DNA of 64,000 nt, taken from the NCBI GenBank assembly GCA_965178125.1, contig OZ237752.1:372001-436000 (forward strand), in the 5' to 3' direction. Under the pieces are notes generated by a model, which ran no database searches, was not told the origin of the DNA, and was given only the letters and a program-made list of their open reading frames with translations. Each line of letters opens with the position of its first letter. The first letter of the stretch is position 1. The position numbers and the translations under genes are program-made. This stretch comes from Bilabrum cf. latius (Eukaryota > Bigyra: Bicosoecida > Bigyra > Bicosoecida). Positions 32,738 to 45,000 of the stretch are shown piece by piece.

Positions 32738-35700
32738 ATGCCAATGATAAGTCTGCTTATCGGCTTTGCTAGCCTCTCTGCAGCTATGAACTCAGCCAGC
32801 CATGTTCCGGAGTCCGCGGACCGGCAGCAAGCCAGACTGAAGCAGTACAACGATCTTGTGTTCAAACTGGGATACTCCCCCACCCCAGCGCCAAACAACC
32901 CCGACCTTGACTGTCGGCTTCGACGAGTCGCTTTTGATTACAGCCTCGAGATCATGCCAAGCCGCGCACCTTTGTCGACTGTTTGGGAAGCACTAGTGAG
33001 AGCAGCAGCCATCCAGCATGCGACGCGCCTGGCTTGCCTCCTGCAGAATCACATCCAGCAAAGCTCAATTATAGTACTGAAACCTTTTCATTTGCACACC
33101 TCGGATCTCGCAGGAGCTAACTACACGTTGCAACCAGACGAGGCCTACACAGTTCGGTCCCATTCGCGAAGGCAAGACGGCTCTCACCGCATCGAGTGCG
33201 AGCCAGCAGCAGGGTAACGCAGTGCCAACGTATTACGTGGACCCAGTGCACGGATCCGACACGGGAAGTGGCTCGGAATCTTCCCCCTTCAAGACGATCG
33301 CCCGCGCGGTGTCGGCCACTCGATCAGTACCGACCGAGCATCGCACTATTGTCCTTCGGAGCGGGCTTCATGTCTTGCAGTAGACTATCCAGCTGACCGA
33401 TATCGATTCCGGTCTTACCATGGAGGCCTATCAGGGCGAGGAGCCCGTGGTCAGCGGTGCCATGCCCCTGAACGACCTCACGTGGGAGCCTTTCAACGTC
33501 ACCAAAAACGGCAGCTCGAGCATGGATATCATCATGGACTCCAACGACATATCCGGACAGATCTCCAAGCCGAAGGAGAACACCAGCAACATCCACTATC
33601 TGGGCCAGTTCGACAGCTACGAGCCGTGCGCCGGCTTGTGCGAGGGCTGGAAGGAATGCACCGGCTTCACGTGGCAGGGCGAGTCGGGCGACGAGTGGGC
33701 CCACGGATGCTACGGCCGCACGGACGGGAAGTGGTCACCTGTGCACCAAAACAAGATCGTGTCGGGGTACAAGACCACCCCGCCGAACGTTTGGAGGGCC
33801 AAGATCTCACCCTACCAGAGCGCCTTCCTGTCGCCGCAGACCTACGGAGTGCTGCACGGAGAGCCAGCACGCGGTTCCAGCGCAGACGGCAGCGGTCTTG
33901 AATGGAGCAGGACCATCCGAGCGAGATGGCCCAACGTGCGCAATCCCGAAACCGACTTCTTCCCGGCCGGCTGGGCCTCTGGGAAGATCACGTGGGGCCC
34001 AATCCGTAGCGACTACACCTCGTACGACCCCGTGTTTGTGCAGTCGCCGAACGACACGACGGCAGGCATGTTCAAAAACTTCCAGGGCGCGTTCGGGGGA
34101 CACTGCCACATCTTCAAGCCGAACTTTTCGTACTGGTGCGGCGAGCACACTCAGGGAGGGGGCGGCGTCCCGTTCGTGCAGCCGTGGGGCGTCACGTGGG
34201 ACCCCAAGGACGACGTGTTCCCCGAGGCGCTCAACAAGGCGGATCTGCAGGACAGGCTGGGCTTCCACACGTGGAGGGAGGCCCACTGGGCCACCTGGTC
34301 TTTCATCATCGACGACGCGGACTTCGAGAAAGGCCGCATGAACTGGACCGTGGGCGGCTTCCAAGGGGCCAGGGGTGCCAAGAAAGGTGCCGAATACTGG
34401 ATCGACAACGCCCTGGTGCTGCTGGACAACCCCAACGAGTTCTTCATTGATTTTCCCTCGGGCGTCCCCTCCGATGGTGCGTACCTGTACTACTTCCCCA
34501 ACAACACCGAGTCCAAGCCACCGTCAGCCGACGAGGTGTTTGCACCAACCGTGCTCGACTCTCTCTTCACCATCACCGGCAGCTCCCAAGCCTCGGCCGC
34601 TCGTGACGTGGCATTCCGCGGAATCAAATTCATTGGTGCGGCTGCCACTTTTATGGAAGACCACATCGTGCCGTCTGGCGGGGACTGGAGCCTGGAGCTC
34701 ATCGGGGCGCTGCTTGCCCAGAACACGGAGGGGCTGACCGTCGATGGGTGCCTGTTCGAGCGCTGCGACGGGAACGCCGTATTCCTGAACGGGTACAACA
34801 AGGACTCGTTCATCACCAACAACGAGTTCGCATGGATCGGCAGCACTGCCATCGCACTTAACGGACAGGCCCGGGACGATCTCATGGACCTGACAGAAGG
34901 CAACCAGCCCACGAACGTGTACATCGCCCAGAATCTGATTCGGGAGATTGGGGTGGGACCGCCCAAGCAGGAGTCGTGCGTGTTTGACAGCAAGACCTCC
35001 AACACGTGAGTGACTCGGCGGGGTCTGTTGAGCAGCAATGCTGCGTATGCTCCGCTCGCGCCCGATGCGCCCTCCACTCCTGTCGCAACTAGCTTGCTGT
35101 CTGCTCATTGAATGATCGCTCACATCCTCGTAGGACCTTTGTGGAGAACCTCTGCTTCAACGGGCCCCGCGCTGGGTACAATGCCAACGACAAGGGCGGA
35201 ACGTTTGGCGCCAAGATCAAGCGCAACTTCCTGGGCAACCTGTGCAGGGAGTCCTCCGATCATGCGGGTGAGAGATTGGCGCGTGTCTGTTGCCATTCCT
35301 CAAGATACAAGCACCGTGCTTCGACCGGATAGCTGACTACTGGCAGCATGGTGCGGCGTATCATGCCCTGTTCGTTTCATTCCCAGCCCATTCCTCTCGC
35401 AGTGTTCAACTCGTGGTCCCGCCAAGTGTACCTGTTCAAGGACCAGGACGGGGTGGGCTCCACGGTGATTCCCACGCCCACCGAGCTGTCTGAAAACTTT
35501 TACATGGGCAACTACGGGGCCTCCATGAGCGTGGACAACGACGACGGAAGCGCCTGGTACGACATCCACGATTCGGTTTCGTACGGTGGAGGGTGAGTGC
35601 ATGAGAGGGTCGGGACGTTCACACCGTTGCAGTCAGTGGAATTGCCTTATCATCCTATTGTAGCATCTGTAGGCCCCAAGTCGCTGCGGTGTCAGCAGGC

Positions 35701-36258
35701 GGTGATGCATGTGTGATCCGTTCGTGATGCATTTCTGATGCGAGGCCGTGCACTGGGTGCGGCCTGCCTGACGCAAGGCCGCTTTTGTCAGCTTCCTCGA
35801 GTTCGGCATGCCACGATCCCTTCCCATTGTCCCATTCCTCGCGCTGCAGCCACAAGAGCAATTTCGGCGGCCACAACAAGGCGACGCACGACGAGCTGCA
35901 GATCTACGCGCGAGTGTACCAGCCCGCCTGCTTCCGGATCTCGTCGACGAGCGGGCCCGCACACCCCGAGGGCTACTTCAACAACACGTGCATCATCGAT
36001 CCTACTGCCAGCGGGACTGCAGTTTACAACCTGAGGACGAGTATTGATGGGTCGAACGCAACGAACAACGACTTTCGTACGTTTGGGAACACAATCTACG
36101 CGCCCGGTGGCGAGGGCGCACCGGTCAGCCTCGATGGCAAGGCTTCCACGTTCGGGGACTGGCTCAAGATGGGCCTGGATGCAGGCAGCACAATATCGGG
36201 GAAGACGCCATCTAATGACGAGATCGAGGCGATGGCGCGAGCGAAGCTGGGCTTGTGA
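32738..36258 (+). CDS. Secreted right-handed beta-helix (pectate-lyase-like fold) protein, five exons
   Basis: Exons are 32738-32995, 33153-35005, 35134-35267, 35403-35592 and 35850-36258 (TGA), with agreeing phases, for about 947 residues. The start gives M-P-M-I-S-L-L-I-G-F-A-S-L-S-A-A, a plausible signal peptide. The mature part opens with Y-Y-V-D-P-V-H-G-S-D...P-F-K-T-I-A-R-A, the usual entry to secreted beta-helix proteins with a DUF1565-like N-terminus. UAG at 33381 lies in H-V-L-Q-[UAG]-T-I-Q-L-T. Later segments (I-T-N-N-E-F-A-W-I-G, V-Y-I-A-Q-N-L-I) look like helix rungs. Cys, Trp and Asn-X-Thr sites fit an extracellular protein. The substrate is unknown; polysaccharide binding or cleavage is possible but not shown. 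The first intron is less certain than the others. Confidence 0.82.
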
Positions 36259-36396
36259 CGGATGCTAGAACGGCATTTGCTTCTTGACCGACGGATGATG
36301 CAAGACTACCTATGCATCCGTGCTGGATCTTCTTGGTTTGCATTTGCTTCTCACTCTCAGATGGCCCAGAACGATAAAAATTACTATTATTTTAAC

Positions 36397-38790
36397 ATGG
36401 CTGCTGTACTGCAATCCCTTGATTTGTAGAAGCATGTGTTTGATTTTAAGTCCGATGAAAGCCTGCAATCAAATGTGGACAAGATGCGATGGGCGCTTGC
36501 TGCATTCTCGAACGATTGTGCGATTCTGCTGTCGGATGGCAGCCCAGAACCGCTGCTACGCTCCTGTATGGATGGAGTCACTTGCAACAGTAAAGTAGTG
36601 TGTGACATACCTGGGTTTGCTGCTCGCGAATCGGCGGGATTTTGGTCAAGCTTGAAGGCGGCTCGCCCCATGCACTTGACTTTGCGATTCGGGGTGGCGT
36701 CGATCGAAGAGGCAGAACTTTTTCGAAGCCGGTGCCGTGACTGTTTTGAACAGCTGGATCAATGCCGCAGTATCAGCATCACATTCGATGCTGGCGGTCG
36801 CACGGATCCTGCGGTTGTGAAAGCCGCGGTGTCGGCTTCCAGCTGTTTGCTGGGACTAACGAGCCTAACTCTTGAATTCGTGAAACTCAACCACTCGCAG
36901 TGGCTTGATATGATCCCGATCCTGGCGGACATGCGCCGCTTGGAGGTGCTGAATCTTCACCACTGGCATGCCCCCCAGCGAGGTGCTCAAGGAGGCTCCC
37001 CAAGGACCACGGCTGCGCTGCTGGACGGCTGCCAGGGTTTGCAAGCGTTGAATACTGGTCTTTGGGGCTTAAAAGAGAGTGCAGCGTGTTTGTGGGAGGC
37101 CATTGGGCGGCATCCCAAGCTGCAAAAGATCTCAGCACCAGCGCACTCCGGTGATGACATTGCCGAGGGCGAGGCCGCTTTGAGAATGGCTCTGCAGCAG
37201 TCGGTAGGCTTGAAGCACCTCACAATCACAGGCACGCCCACTGATCACAGTGAACGCGTGACCCGTGCTTTGGTGGAGGGTGCGTTGTCAAACTCCCGCT
37301 GCGGGCTGCGGTCGCTTCAAGGCTCGTGTGGAGGCGGTGTGCAGCTGGCGCGCCTGGTGTCTCATTTGCCCAGTCTTCGCACATTGCAGCCTGGAGCATG
37401 CGTATCTGAACCGCTTGCCATCCTTGAGGCCTTGCAATCGAAACAAAACGGGATTGAATCCCTCGACCTTGGCTCGAGCGGGGGGGCGTCAGCAGTTGAC
37501 GCGTGGAGCGCCGCGTTGGCGTCGCCGCACTGCAGACTCAAGGTGCTGCGCGCAGAGTCGTCCACGTGGTCAGGACCGTGCGATCCCATCTGCGTGGGAC
37601 TGGGCAGAAGCTGTACGCTTGAAGACCTTAGGCTTGACTACACAGAGCTAAGGGCCGCCGACAGCCTCGTCCTTGAGTCCTCGTTGGCCAATCACCCCAC
37701 ACTGCGGAAACTGTCCCTCCGGCAGGTTTTCATGGAGGAGCATGGTTGGGCGGTGCCCATCGCGCGTGCTTTAGCTTCCAATGATGTGCTAGAGCACTTG
37801 GATTTGGAGGAAAATTAGTTGTCGAGCGGAGATGCAGTCGCATTAGCCGGCGCCATAAGGTCCAACCGCTCGCTCAAGGTGTTGCATCTACCCAGCGCAC
37901 TGGACGCTGACATTGAAGTAATTGCTCCTGCAATCGGAGACAATAGGGGCCTAGCGTGTGTAGTTGGTGATGGATTGGCCGATATGCCCGATGAGATGGC
38001 CAAAAACATCACGCTTCGGAAGATATACAGCTATACTTTCGACGCCTCAAATGAACCTGGAGTTGTGTGGGAAGAAGTATCTCAGGCGGCACCTGGACTC
38101 CTGCTCGTTGATACAGGGTATGATTTTGTTCATGCGCGGCTTCATTAGTCCAGAACAGCCATTGTACACGAATGGCTCAAGCCAGTGGACAAGCAGCCGA
38201 GCGCAGATCGGGCTGCATGCATGCTCCGTATGCTATTTGGGCCATTCCACCACGAGCTGGACGCCGGTCAGGTGACTGCTTACGCATGCCGGGCCATGGA
38301 CAGTGCGGTAGAGCTGAACGAGCCCAGGGAGTGCATATTAGTGGCGCAGGCCGCCGTGGATGTGGCGCAGCACCCGTGGACGCGCCGTGACGACTTGCTG
38401 CGATCGGTGCTGGGAGACGCCCTGGCGTCCGTGTGTCGACGCAAACGTGGATGCGCGGGGTGGCGCGGGGTGACCCGCCGGTGCGTGGACATGGGTCGGA
38501 TCGTGAGCGAGCACCGTGTGCGTCGGCTGGTGCAATGGCGGCAGGGTGAGGTGGCGCACCGCAATGCCAGCATGGTGTTCAAGGCGGCATCGGAGGGTCG
38601 TCCTCTGGAGCTGAGGAAGCTGCTGCGGCTGGGGCACTTGGCGGGCGGAGCAATGACTCGTGGAGCATTGGTCTGTGACGGATCTGGAGTTGGGAAGGAG
38701 GTGAGCGCCATGGAGGCGGCCGAGATGGGGGGACACGAAGAGTGCGTGTTGGCACTTCGAGATTTTATATCAGACTGCGGCGGCAATTGA
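36397..38790 (+). CDS. Leucine-rich repeat protein with C-terminal LRLG/ankyrin module
   Basis: One exon, 797 residues if UAG is sense: ATG at 36397, UAGs at 36427, 37816 and 38146, TGA at 38788. About residues 90-590 form irregular LRRs of the ribonuclease-inhibitor type. One reads L-E-H-L-D-L-E-E-N-[UAG]-L-S-S-G-D-A, where N-x-L is the LRR consensus. The C-terminal third (from about residue 650) has H-R-N-A-S-M-V-F-K-A-A-S-E-G-R-P-L-E-L and then K-L-L-R-L-G-H-L-A-G-G, the module also found in the ankyrin genes, followed by one ankyrin-like stretch. It is cytoplasmic by appearance, with no signal or membrane segment. The first UAG is codon 11; the standard code would force a non-ATG start. 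Confidence 0.85.
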
Positions 38791-39542
38791 ACAAAAGTGC
38801 TGGTCCGGATGTAGGAAATGGGCCTAAATTATTCGATTCCAACAAACGTAGGGACTCCAAATCCGATCGGTGGATGGCTCTTTGCGAAGCTTCTCCCTAC
38901 GTGGCGGCCGTGGCTTAGAGCCCTTGATCTTAGGACTGAAAGCACAGCAGGTCCGTGTACATCTGGATCTTCTGCCCGGAAAACTCCAGCATGGTCTTGT
39001 CCAGCGCCTTCACGAAGTCCTCGAACAGCACTGGTCCCCTGATCAGCCCGCCCCCTAGTCGCCGCTCCCCGGTCGCTGGCCTGCCCTCCCCGCCCCATTC
39101 GCCCCCCGGCTGAGCCACGAACTGCTGGGCAGGCCTTCAGCCTGCCACATCGCCCCTTCCCAGATCCCATCTCCGACGGCCAGTGTGTCGAAGCAGACGT
39201 ACCCCCGGTCGTACAGCCAGTGCAGCACCTCGACCGGGTCATCGCCTGCGTCCCTCAGCATCGACGGCGTGAACTCCACGCGGATCACCCCGACCCCGTG
39301 TTCCTCGATCAGCCGCCGAGCCCCCAGCAGCACCGCAAAGTCCGCTCCCTGCACGTCGATCTCAAAAAATCCACGTGCTCGTCGATCTGGTCTTCCAGCC
39401 GCACCACATCCACAGGCACTGCGGTGACCCCCCGCCGGCCCTCGGCCTTCAGGCCGTACAGCGCGCTAATCTCGCAGACAGTCACACATGGTTGCAGTTG
39501 GTTCCCTCCGAGAGCCCATCCTCAAAGTTACCAAAAAAAAAG

Positions 39543-40794
39543 AAAACTGGCGAGCGCTGCCCCTCAGCGCCCGAATAGCACGCACCCAAATTGCCGCTCA
39601 AGTCTAATTGTGACCTCCCAACTTCCTCATCCGCATGTGGTCGGGTGATCCGATCCCTTGATCCGAGTCACTCGTCACACACATGCCTATTCCCCCACCT
39701 TCCCGGCCTGTGCCTCCCCCTTACCACCCGCCGTATCAACCCGATGATCCCACCAATCATCTCCTCTTCCACTACTCCCTCACCCCCCCCCCCCCCCCTT
39801 CGGTGAACCGTAGCCCCCTCTCCCTCTGCTCCGTCCTCACCTCACCTCACCCGCGCCAACCTCCCTCTCTTCGCCTACCCCTCGTTGCCGCCGCTCCTGG
39901 GCCTCCTCCTCACTAGCCGTTCTCTCTCTCTCTCTCTTTGTGCTTTGATCCGTTCGACCTGCCCAGCGCGATTGCCTCTTGGGGTGGTCGTTGTAGTTGG
40001 GTAGTGTGTGCTTTGACTCAGACATATTATATTCTCTCTCTTTGTGCTTTGACTCAGACATATTATATTCTCTCTCTCTTTGGAGCTGGTGGTCAGGTGG
40101 GAGAGCTGGCAGCGGGAGTTGCGCAGCTAGGAGTGGCACTACAGCAGGCTGGTGGAGCTGGTGGTGCGTAGGGTTTGGATGCAGCTGGAGCGCCAGCTGT
40201 GCCCGCAGTACCTGCTGCAGCTGCAGTAGGAGCTGAGGGTGCAGCACCGGACGAGGCGGCTGATCCGAACGCAATCGAACACGAAGGCATCGCGAACGCA
40301 GATGGACCGCAAGCAGCGCAACTCCCCCACGGAGGAGCGGCCCAGCTTGCGGAGCCCATGGCGTGAGCTTGCTGATCCGTTCGACCTGCCCAGTGCGATT
40401 GCCTCTTGGGGTGGTCGTTGTAGTTGGGTAGTGTGTGCTTTGACTCAGACATATTATATTCTCTCTCTCGCTGTGAGCTTGCTGATCCGTTCGACCTGCC
40501 CAGTGCGATTGCCTCTTGGGGTGGTCGTTGTAGTTGGGTAGTGTGTGCTTTGACTCAGACATATTATATTCTCTCTCTCGCTCCGTTCGACCTACCTGAT
40601 GCGATTGCCCCACGGGGTGGTCGTTGCAGTTGGGTAGTGTGTGCTTTGATACAGATATATCTATTCTCTCTCGCTCCTCCGCATCCTTACGTCGCATCTG
40701 AGCCTGCACCTCGAGCGGGTCCTGCGCCCACCGCGCGACCTCAACCGCGCGACCTCAATCTCAGAGACCTTATAACCTTATTGGCCTCACCAAC
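39543..40794 (+). repeat. Dispersed repeat R, copy 3, expanded by nested retrotransposon tails
   Basis: The first half (39543-39935) and the last part (40672-40794) match copies at 21 and 24 kb. The middle consists of retrotransposon 3' ends inserted one after another. The element begins with an A-rich run and ends ...ggcctcaccaac. Confidence 0.75.
39938..40672 (+). mobile_element. At least five nested 5'-truncated retrotransposon 3' ends
   Basis: Successive pieces start at different points but each ends tattatattctctctc or, in the last, atatctattctctctc. They start at about 39945, 40042, 40082, 40472 and 40583. The third encodes the polyprotein tail with UAG at 40169-40171 (A-G-G-A-[UAG]-G), the same place as the UAG at 10496 in the full element. 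The last piece belongs to the subfamily of the full element (cgacctacctgatgcg) and the others to a second subfamily (cgacctgcccagtgcg). Confidence 0.8.
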
Positions 40795-41020
40795 TTGTTC
40801 CGGCGCAGTCGCTGACAGCCTTGTCAATCACTGTCGCTTTTGCGATTGCCACACCTCACTGCTATCAACTGATTCAAATCATCCATCGATGACGGCAGTT
40901 TCCTTGCAGTTTTTGGCCCAGCTTCGTACGCAATCACTCGATCGGCCTGAAGGGCGCCGGGCGTGCTGCCTTCGTTCTGTGTCAGCAGTTCCAGTAAACT
41001 GATAACCGCGCGTTCATCAC

Positions 41021-42021
41021 CGACACCTCATCCGACCAGTGGCTCCTTGCGAGCACTGCAGAACCGGTCAGACGCAATGTACATGTGTGCTGGGCAGGTC
41101 TGGTCCTGGTGCCCACTGCATTGCTTGCGAGCTGAGGAGCCCGCCCCAGCGGCTGAGAGGGATCCCAGTTCTGAAAGCACAGCAGGTCCGGGGGGAACAC
41201 CCGTGCCCGAGCCGAAGCAAATACATGTCTCGGCTTGGCCGGAGCGCCGCTGCCCGAGCAGGCTGTTCGCCGAAAGTCGGCTTGGGCGCGTTGCTCAGGT
41301 GCAGTTGCTTGGGGCCCAAGTGGAGCTGACTGCTCGTGCTCCATCGCTGAAATCGTGGCAAATTTGGAACAAAATTGAAATTTTCGGCTTAGGCCTAGAC
41401 ACAGTAGTCATGACTCATGTGCCCAAGTCGAGAGCTCTCCGCCATCTTTCCGGTTCCGCAGCGGTCGTGGCGCCGCACGGAGTCAAAATTCCAAGTAGAC
41501 CACCTCCCTGCCACCTTAACTGATTTCCGAATCTGTTAGCTATCGCCGACAAGCCAACGCTGAAGGAGTGAGTTCTGGTGCTTCATATACGACGAGCTAC
41601 ATTGGGCTTGGGGCGCTTGCAAGGACGAGAGCCGCCAAGTGCGAACCAAGTGAGCTGCTGAAACCGTAGTCCGCATGCGAGGAATGTAGGCCACTCGCCC
41701 CGTAGGGACTCTAGCGTCTGATTGCAACAAGACATCCAGCGCCCTTCATGCGTCAAAGAGCGCAGTACGGATGCTTACCAGCCAAGGGAGAGCACCAGGT
41801 ATGCAGCGTGCTCAAGCAACATCCAAAAGCTTTCTGGGCAAGCCGCCGAGCCTACCACGACCAATTAGACATGCTACACGACAGGCAGCGCGATTGGTGC
41901 TGTACATGCTTGTTCTTGCGCGGTGCGAGGCGAGTTCGCCTTTGAACTACCAGCGAACGGGGGGAGATGACACACCTGGGTGAGAGTATATAGCATCGTC
42001 CGTTAAGGCTTGTGACAGTTT
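41021..42021. other. Region upstream of the giant gene; no clear gene
   Basis: Minus-strand ORFs between 41.0 and 41.36 kb may be an N-terminal exon of the FkbM gene; one contains L-L-C-F-Q-N, like the end of that gene (L-L-C-F-Q-S). From 41.5 to 42.02 kb I see no gene. TAA at 42004 and TGA at 42013 precede the chosen start of the giant ORF in its frame. Confidence 0.4.
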
Positions 42022-45000
42022 ATGTCCAACAACAACACGATTAACACTATACTGCAGCATCTCACCATATCATTGATGATCGTACGGGGTACTCAAGCAG
42101 TGCTTTCGTACCTCAGAGCCCAATTGTTTGTTTGTCACCCAGCTCCTTCCTGCAGTCGGTAGCTAGCCGACCAGCAGACGGAGTACTAGCTGCTAGGAAA
42201 GCGTGAGCTGTCGGAAGCGTCTGGTATACTTCAGGATACCAGGAAGATATCAGACACCCAGGGCGGCTTCACGGGGCAGCTGGATAATCTTGACAGTTTT
42301 GGCTACTCCGTAGCATCTCTTGGGGACCTGGACGGAGACGGGGTGGTAGACATGGCCGTGGGTGCCTATAGCTACAGAGGGGCTATGTGGGTGCTGTTCC
42401 TTCGATCCAACGGCATGGTGAAGTCGCATCAGAAGATATCAGACACACAGGGCGGCTTCACGGGGCAGCTGGATGGTAGTGACTTCTTCGGCAGTTCTGT
42501 GGCATCGCTGGGGGACCTGGACGGGGACGGGGTGGTGGACATGGCCGTGGGGGCTTATGGAGATGATGACGGGGGCTTTGATACAGGGGCTGTATGGGTG
42601 CTGTTCCTTCGATCCAACGGCACGGTGAAGTCGCACCAGAAGATATCAGACACCCAGGGCGGCTTCACGGGGCAGCTGAGTAATGGTGACAACTTTGGCA
42701 TTTCTGTGGCATCGCTGGGGGACCTGGACGGGGACGGGGTGGTGGATATGGCCGTGGGAGCGAAGGGAGATGATGATGGCGGATCTAATGCAGGGGCTGT
42801 ATAGGTGCTGTTCCTTCGATCCAACGGCACGGTGAAGTCGCATCAGAAGATATCAGACACACAGGGCGGCTTCACGGGGCAGCTGGATAATGGTGACTAC
42901 TTCAGCAGTTCTGTGGCATCGCTGGGGGACCTGGACGGGGACGGGGTGGTGGACATGGCCGTGGGGGCGATGTTCGATGATGATGGGGGCTCCAATTCAG
43001 GGGCTGTATGGGTGCTGTTCCTTCGATCCAACGGCACGGTGAAGTCGCATCAGAAGATATCAGACACCCAGGGCGGCTTCACGGGGCAGCTGGATAATGG
43101 TGACTACTTCAGCAGTTCTGCGGCATCGCTGGGGGACCTGGACGGAGACGGGGTGGTGGACATGGCCATTGGAGCGAGTGGTGATGATGATGGGGGCGTG
43201 AATCCAGGGGCTGTATGGGTGCTGTTCCTTCGATCCGACGGCACGGTGAAGTCGCATCAGAAGATATCAGACACCCAGGGCGGCTTCACGGGATAGCTGG
43301 ATAATAGTGACAACTTTGGCAGTTCTGTGGCATCGCTGGGAGACCTGGACGGAGACGGGGTGGTGGACATGGCCGTGGGAGCGAGGTCAGATGATGATGG
43401 GGGCTCCAATTCAGGGGCTGTATGGGTTCTATTCCCGCATCATATTCCGTTGACACCGTCGCCATAGTGGTACGTCGGGCTATCCGAGGACGAGTACGTG
43501 GTGGATCCTGCCAGCGTGCCTGCGGGGTGGTCCCTTGCGACGGAGGCACACGTGGTTGATGGGACCCCGTACGACGACGCAGAGGCAGTGTTGCCTGAGT
43601 CTGGCGGCAACCGTTCCGTGCACCTGGAGCAGTCGGGGTGTGCCTCCGCCCGCGCGTTGCTCCCCATGGGGTACCTGCAGGGCGACGTGGTGGCCACCCT
43701 GCGCTTCAACTGGATTATTACTGCCTCGGAGCCGGCTGCGGAGCTGCACTTCATGCTGCTGGCTGGCAGTACTTTGCTGGCCGGGGAGTAGGCCACCTCT
43801 CGGGGGGTGGGGTAGTCGATCTCCCTGCGTGCGGCTGGGCTGGATGGCACTCGGCGCATTGACCTGCTGGTGCGGCTGTGGCCCATCAGCGCCAACTACT
43901 ACGGGTGTCCAGGGGAGGGCCCTCACATCGTTCGGCAGCCTCCTTATCGATCCACCTCGTGCGGGGTGCTGCCGCGGTCCAACTGCACCCTGGCGATCGG
44001 CGGCAGCACCTCGGCTACTGTGCGGATCGCGCCCCAGAGCATCAAGGGCGACGACGGGGGCGGAGAGGAGCTGACAGGCGTTGACCTGCTGTCCATGGCG
44101 GGCGCAGATCTTGTGTTCGGGTTCAACGGCACGGGGTGCGGGGAGGCTGGCGAGGCATGCGCAGCAGGTGCGCGGGCCCTTGGGGCCAACTGCACGGACA
44201 TCATGGGTCTCCCTGATGCTGGCGTGGGCTGCGGCCTCCGTGGGGTGGATCGGCTGTGGGTTGGGTCAGAGCAGGAGTCTGCCCTGATTCGAAGGCGGGG
44301 CTCGGGGCCACATCGCGTACTCGCGTATCCGGATGTGGCTGGAGGAATGCCGGCGGCCGCGACGGAGCTACGACATCAGAAGATATCAGACACCCAGGGC
44401 GGCTTCACGGGGCAGCTGGATGGTAGTGACTTCTTCGGCAGTTCCGCGGCATCGCTGGGGGACCTGGACGGAGACGGGGTGGTGGACATGGCCGTGGGGG
44501 CAATGTATGATGGTGATGGAGGCAATGGTAGAGGGGCAATGTGGGTGCTGTTCCTCCGATCCGATGGCACGGTGAAGTCGCATCAGAAGATATCAGACAC
44601 CCAGGGCGGCTTCACGGGGTAGCTGGACAATAGTGACTACTTCGGCAGTTCCGCGGCATCGCTGGGGGACCTGGACGGAGACGGGGTGGTGGACATGGCC
44701 GTGGGGGCCTATCTGGATGGTGATGGGGGCTCTGGTAGAGGGGCAATGTGGGTGCTGTTCCTTCGATCCGACGGCACGGTGAAGTCGCATCAGAAGATAT
44801 CAGACACTCAGGGCGGCTTCACGGGGCAGCTGGATAATTTTGACAACTTCGGCAGTTCCGCGGCATCGCTGGGGGACCTGGACGGAGACGGGGTGGTAGA
44901 CATGGCCGTGGGGGCCCATCTAGATGATGATGGGGGCTCTGGTAGAGGGGCTGTATGGGTGCTGTTCCTTCGATCCAACGGCACGGTGAAGTCGCATCAG

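Larger units (their letters stand above)
38930..41020 (-). pseudogene. FkbM-type SAM methyltransferase, frameshifted, carrying a repeat/retrotransposon nest
   Basis: The minus strand at about 41.0-40.83 kb encodes R-V-I-A-Y-E-A-G-P-K-T-A-R-K-L, like the FkbM motif V-I-A-F-E-P. The part at 39.48-38.93 kb encodes V-T-A-V-P-V-D-V-V-R-L-E-D-Q, F-E-I-D-V-Q-G-A-D-F and then I-R-V-E-F, as in FkbM C-termini, and ends TAA at 38930. Between them lies repeat R with retrotransposon tails, possibly inside an intron (donor GTGAGG near 40.83 kb). Two frame changes, one in a run of six T near 39366 and one near 39119, break the reading. It may be a decaying gene or show sequence errors. A 50-nt intron near 40.99 kb (GTGTCG...CTGACACAG) is also possible. 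Confidence 0.6.

Noticed and set aside
42802-42804. UAG meaning tryptophan, because one FG-GAP copy has TAG where others have TGG
   Set aside because: Two other copies have TAG for CAG, and unrelated families (Rab, esterase, kinase, MIB) all point to Gln. A single G-to-A change from TGG explains this case.
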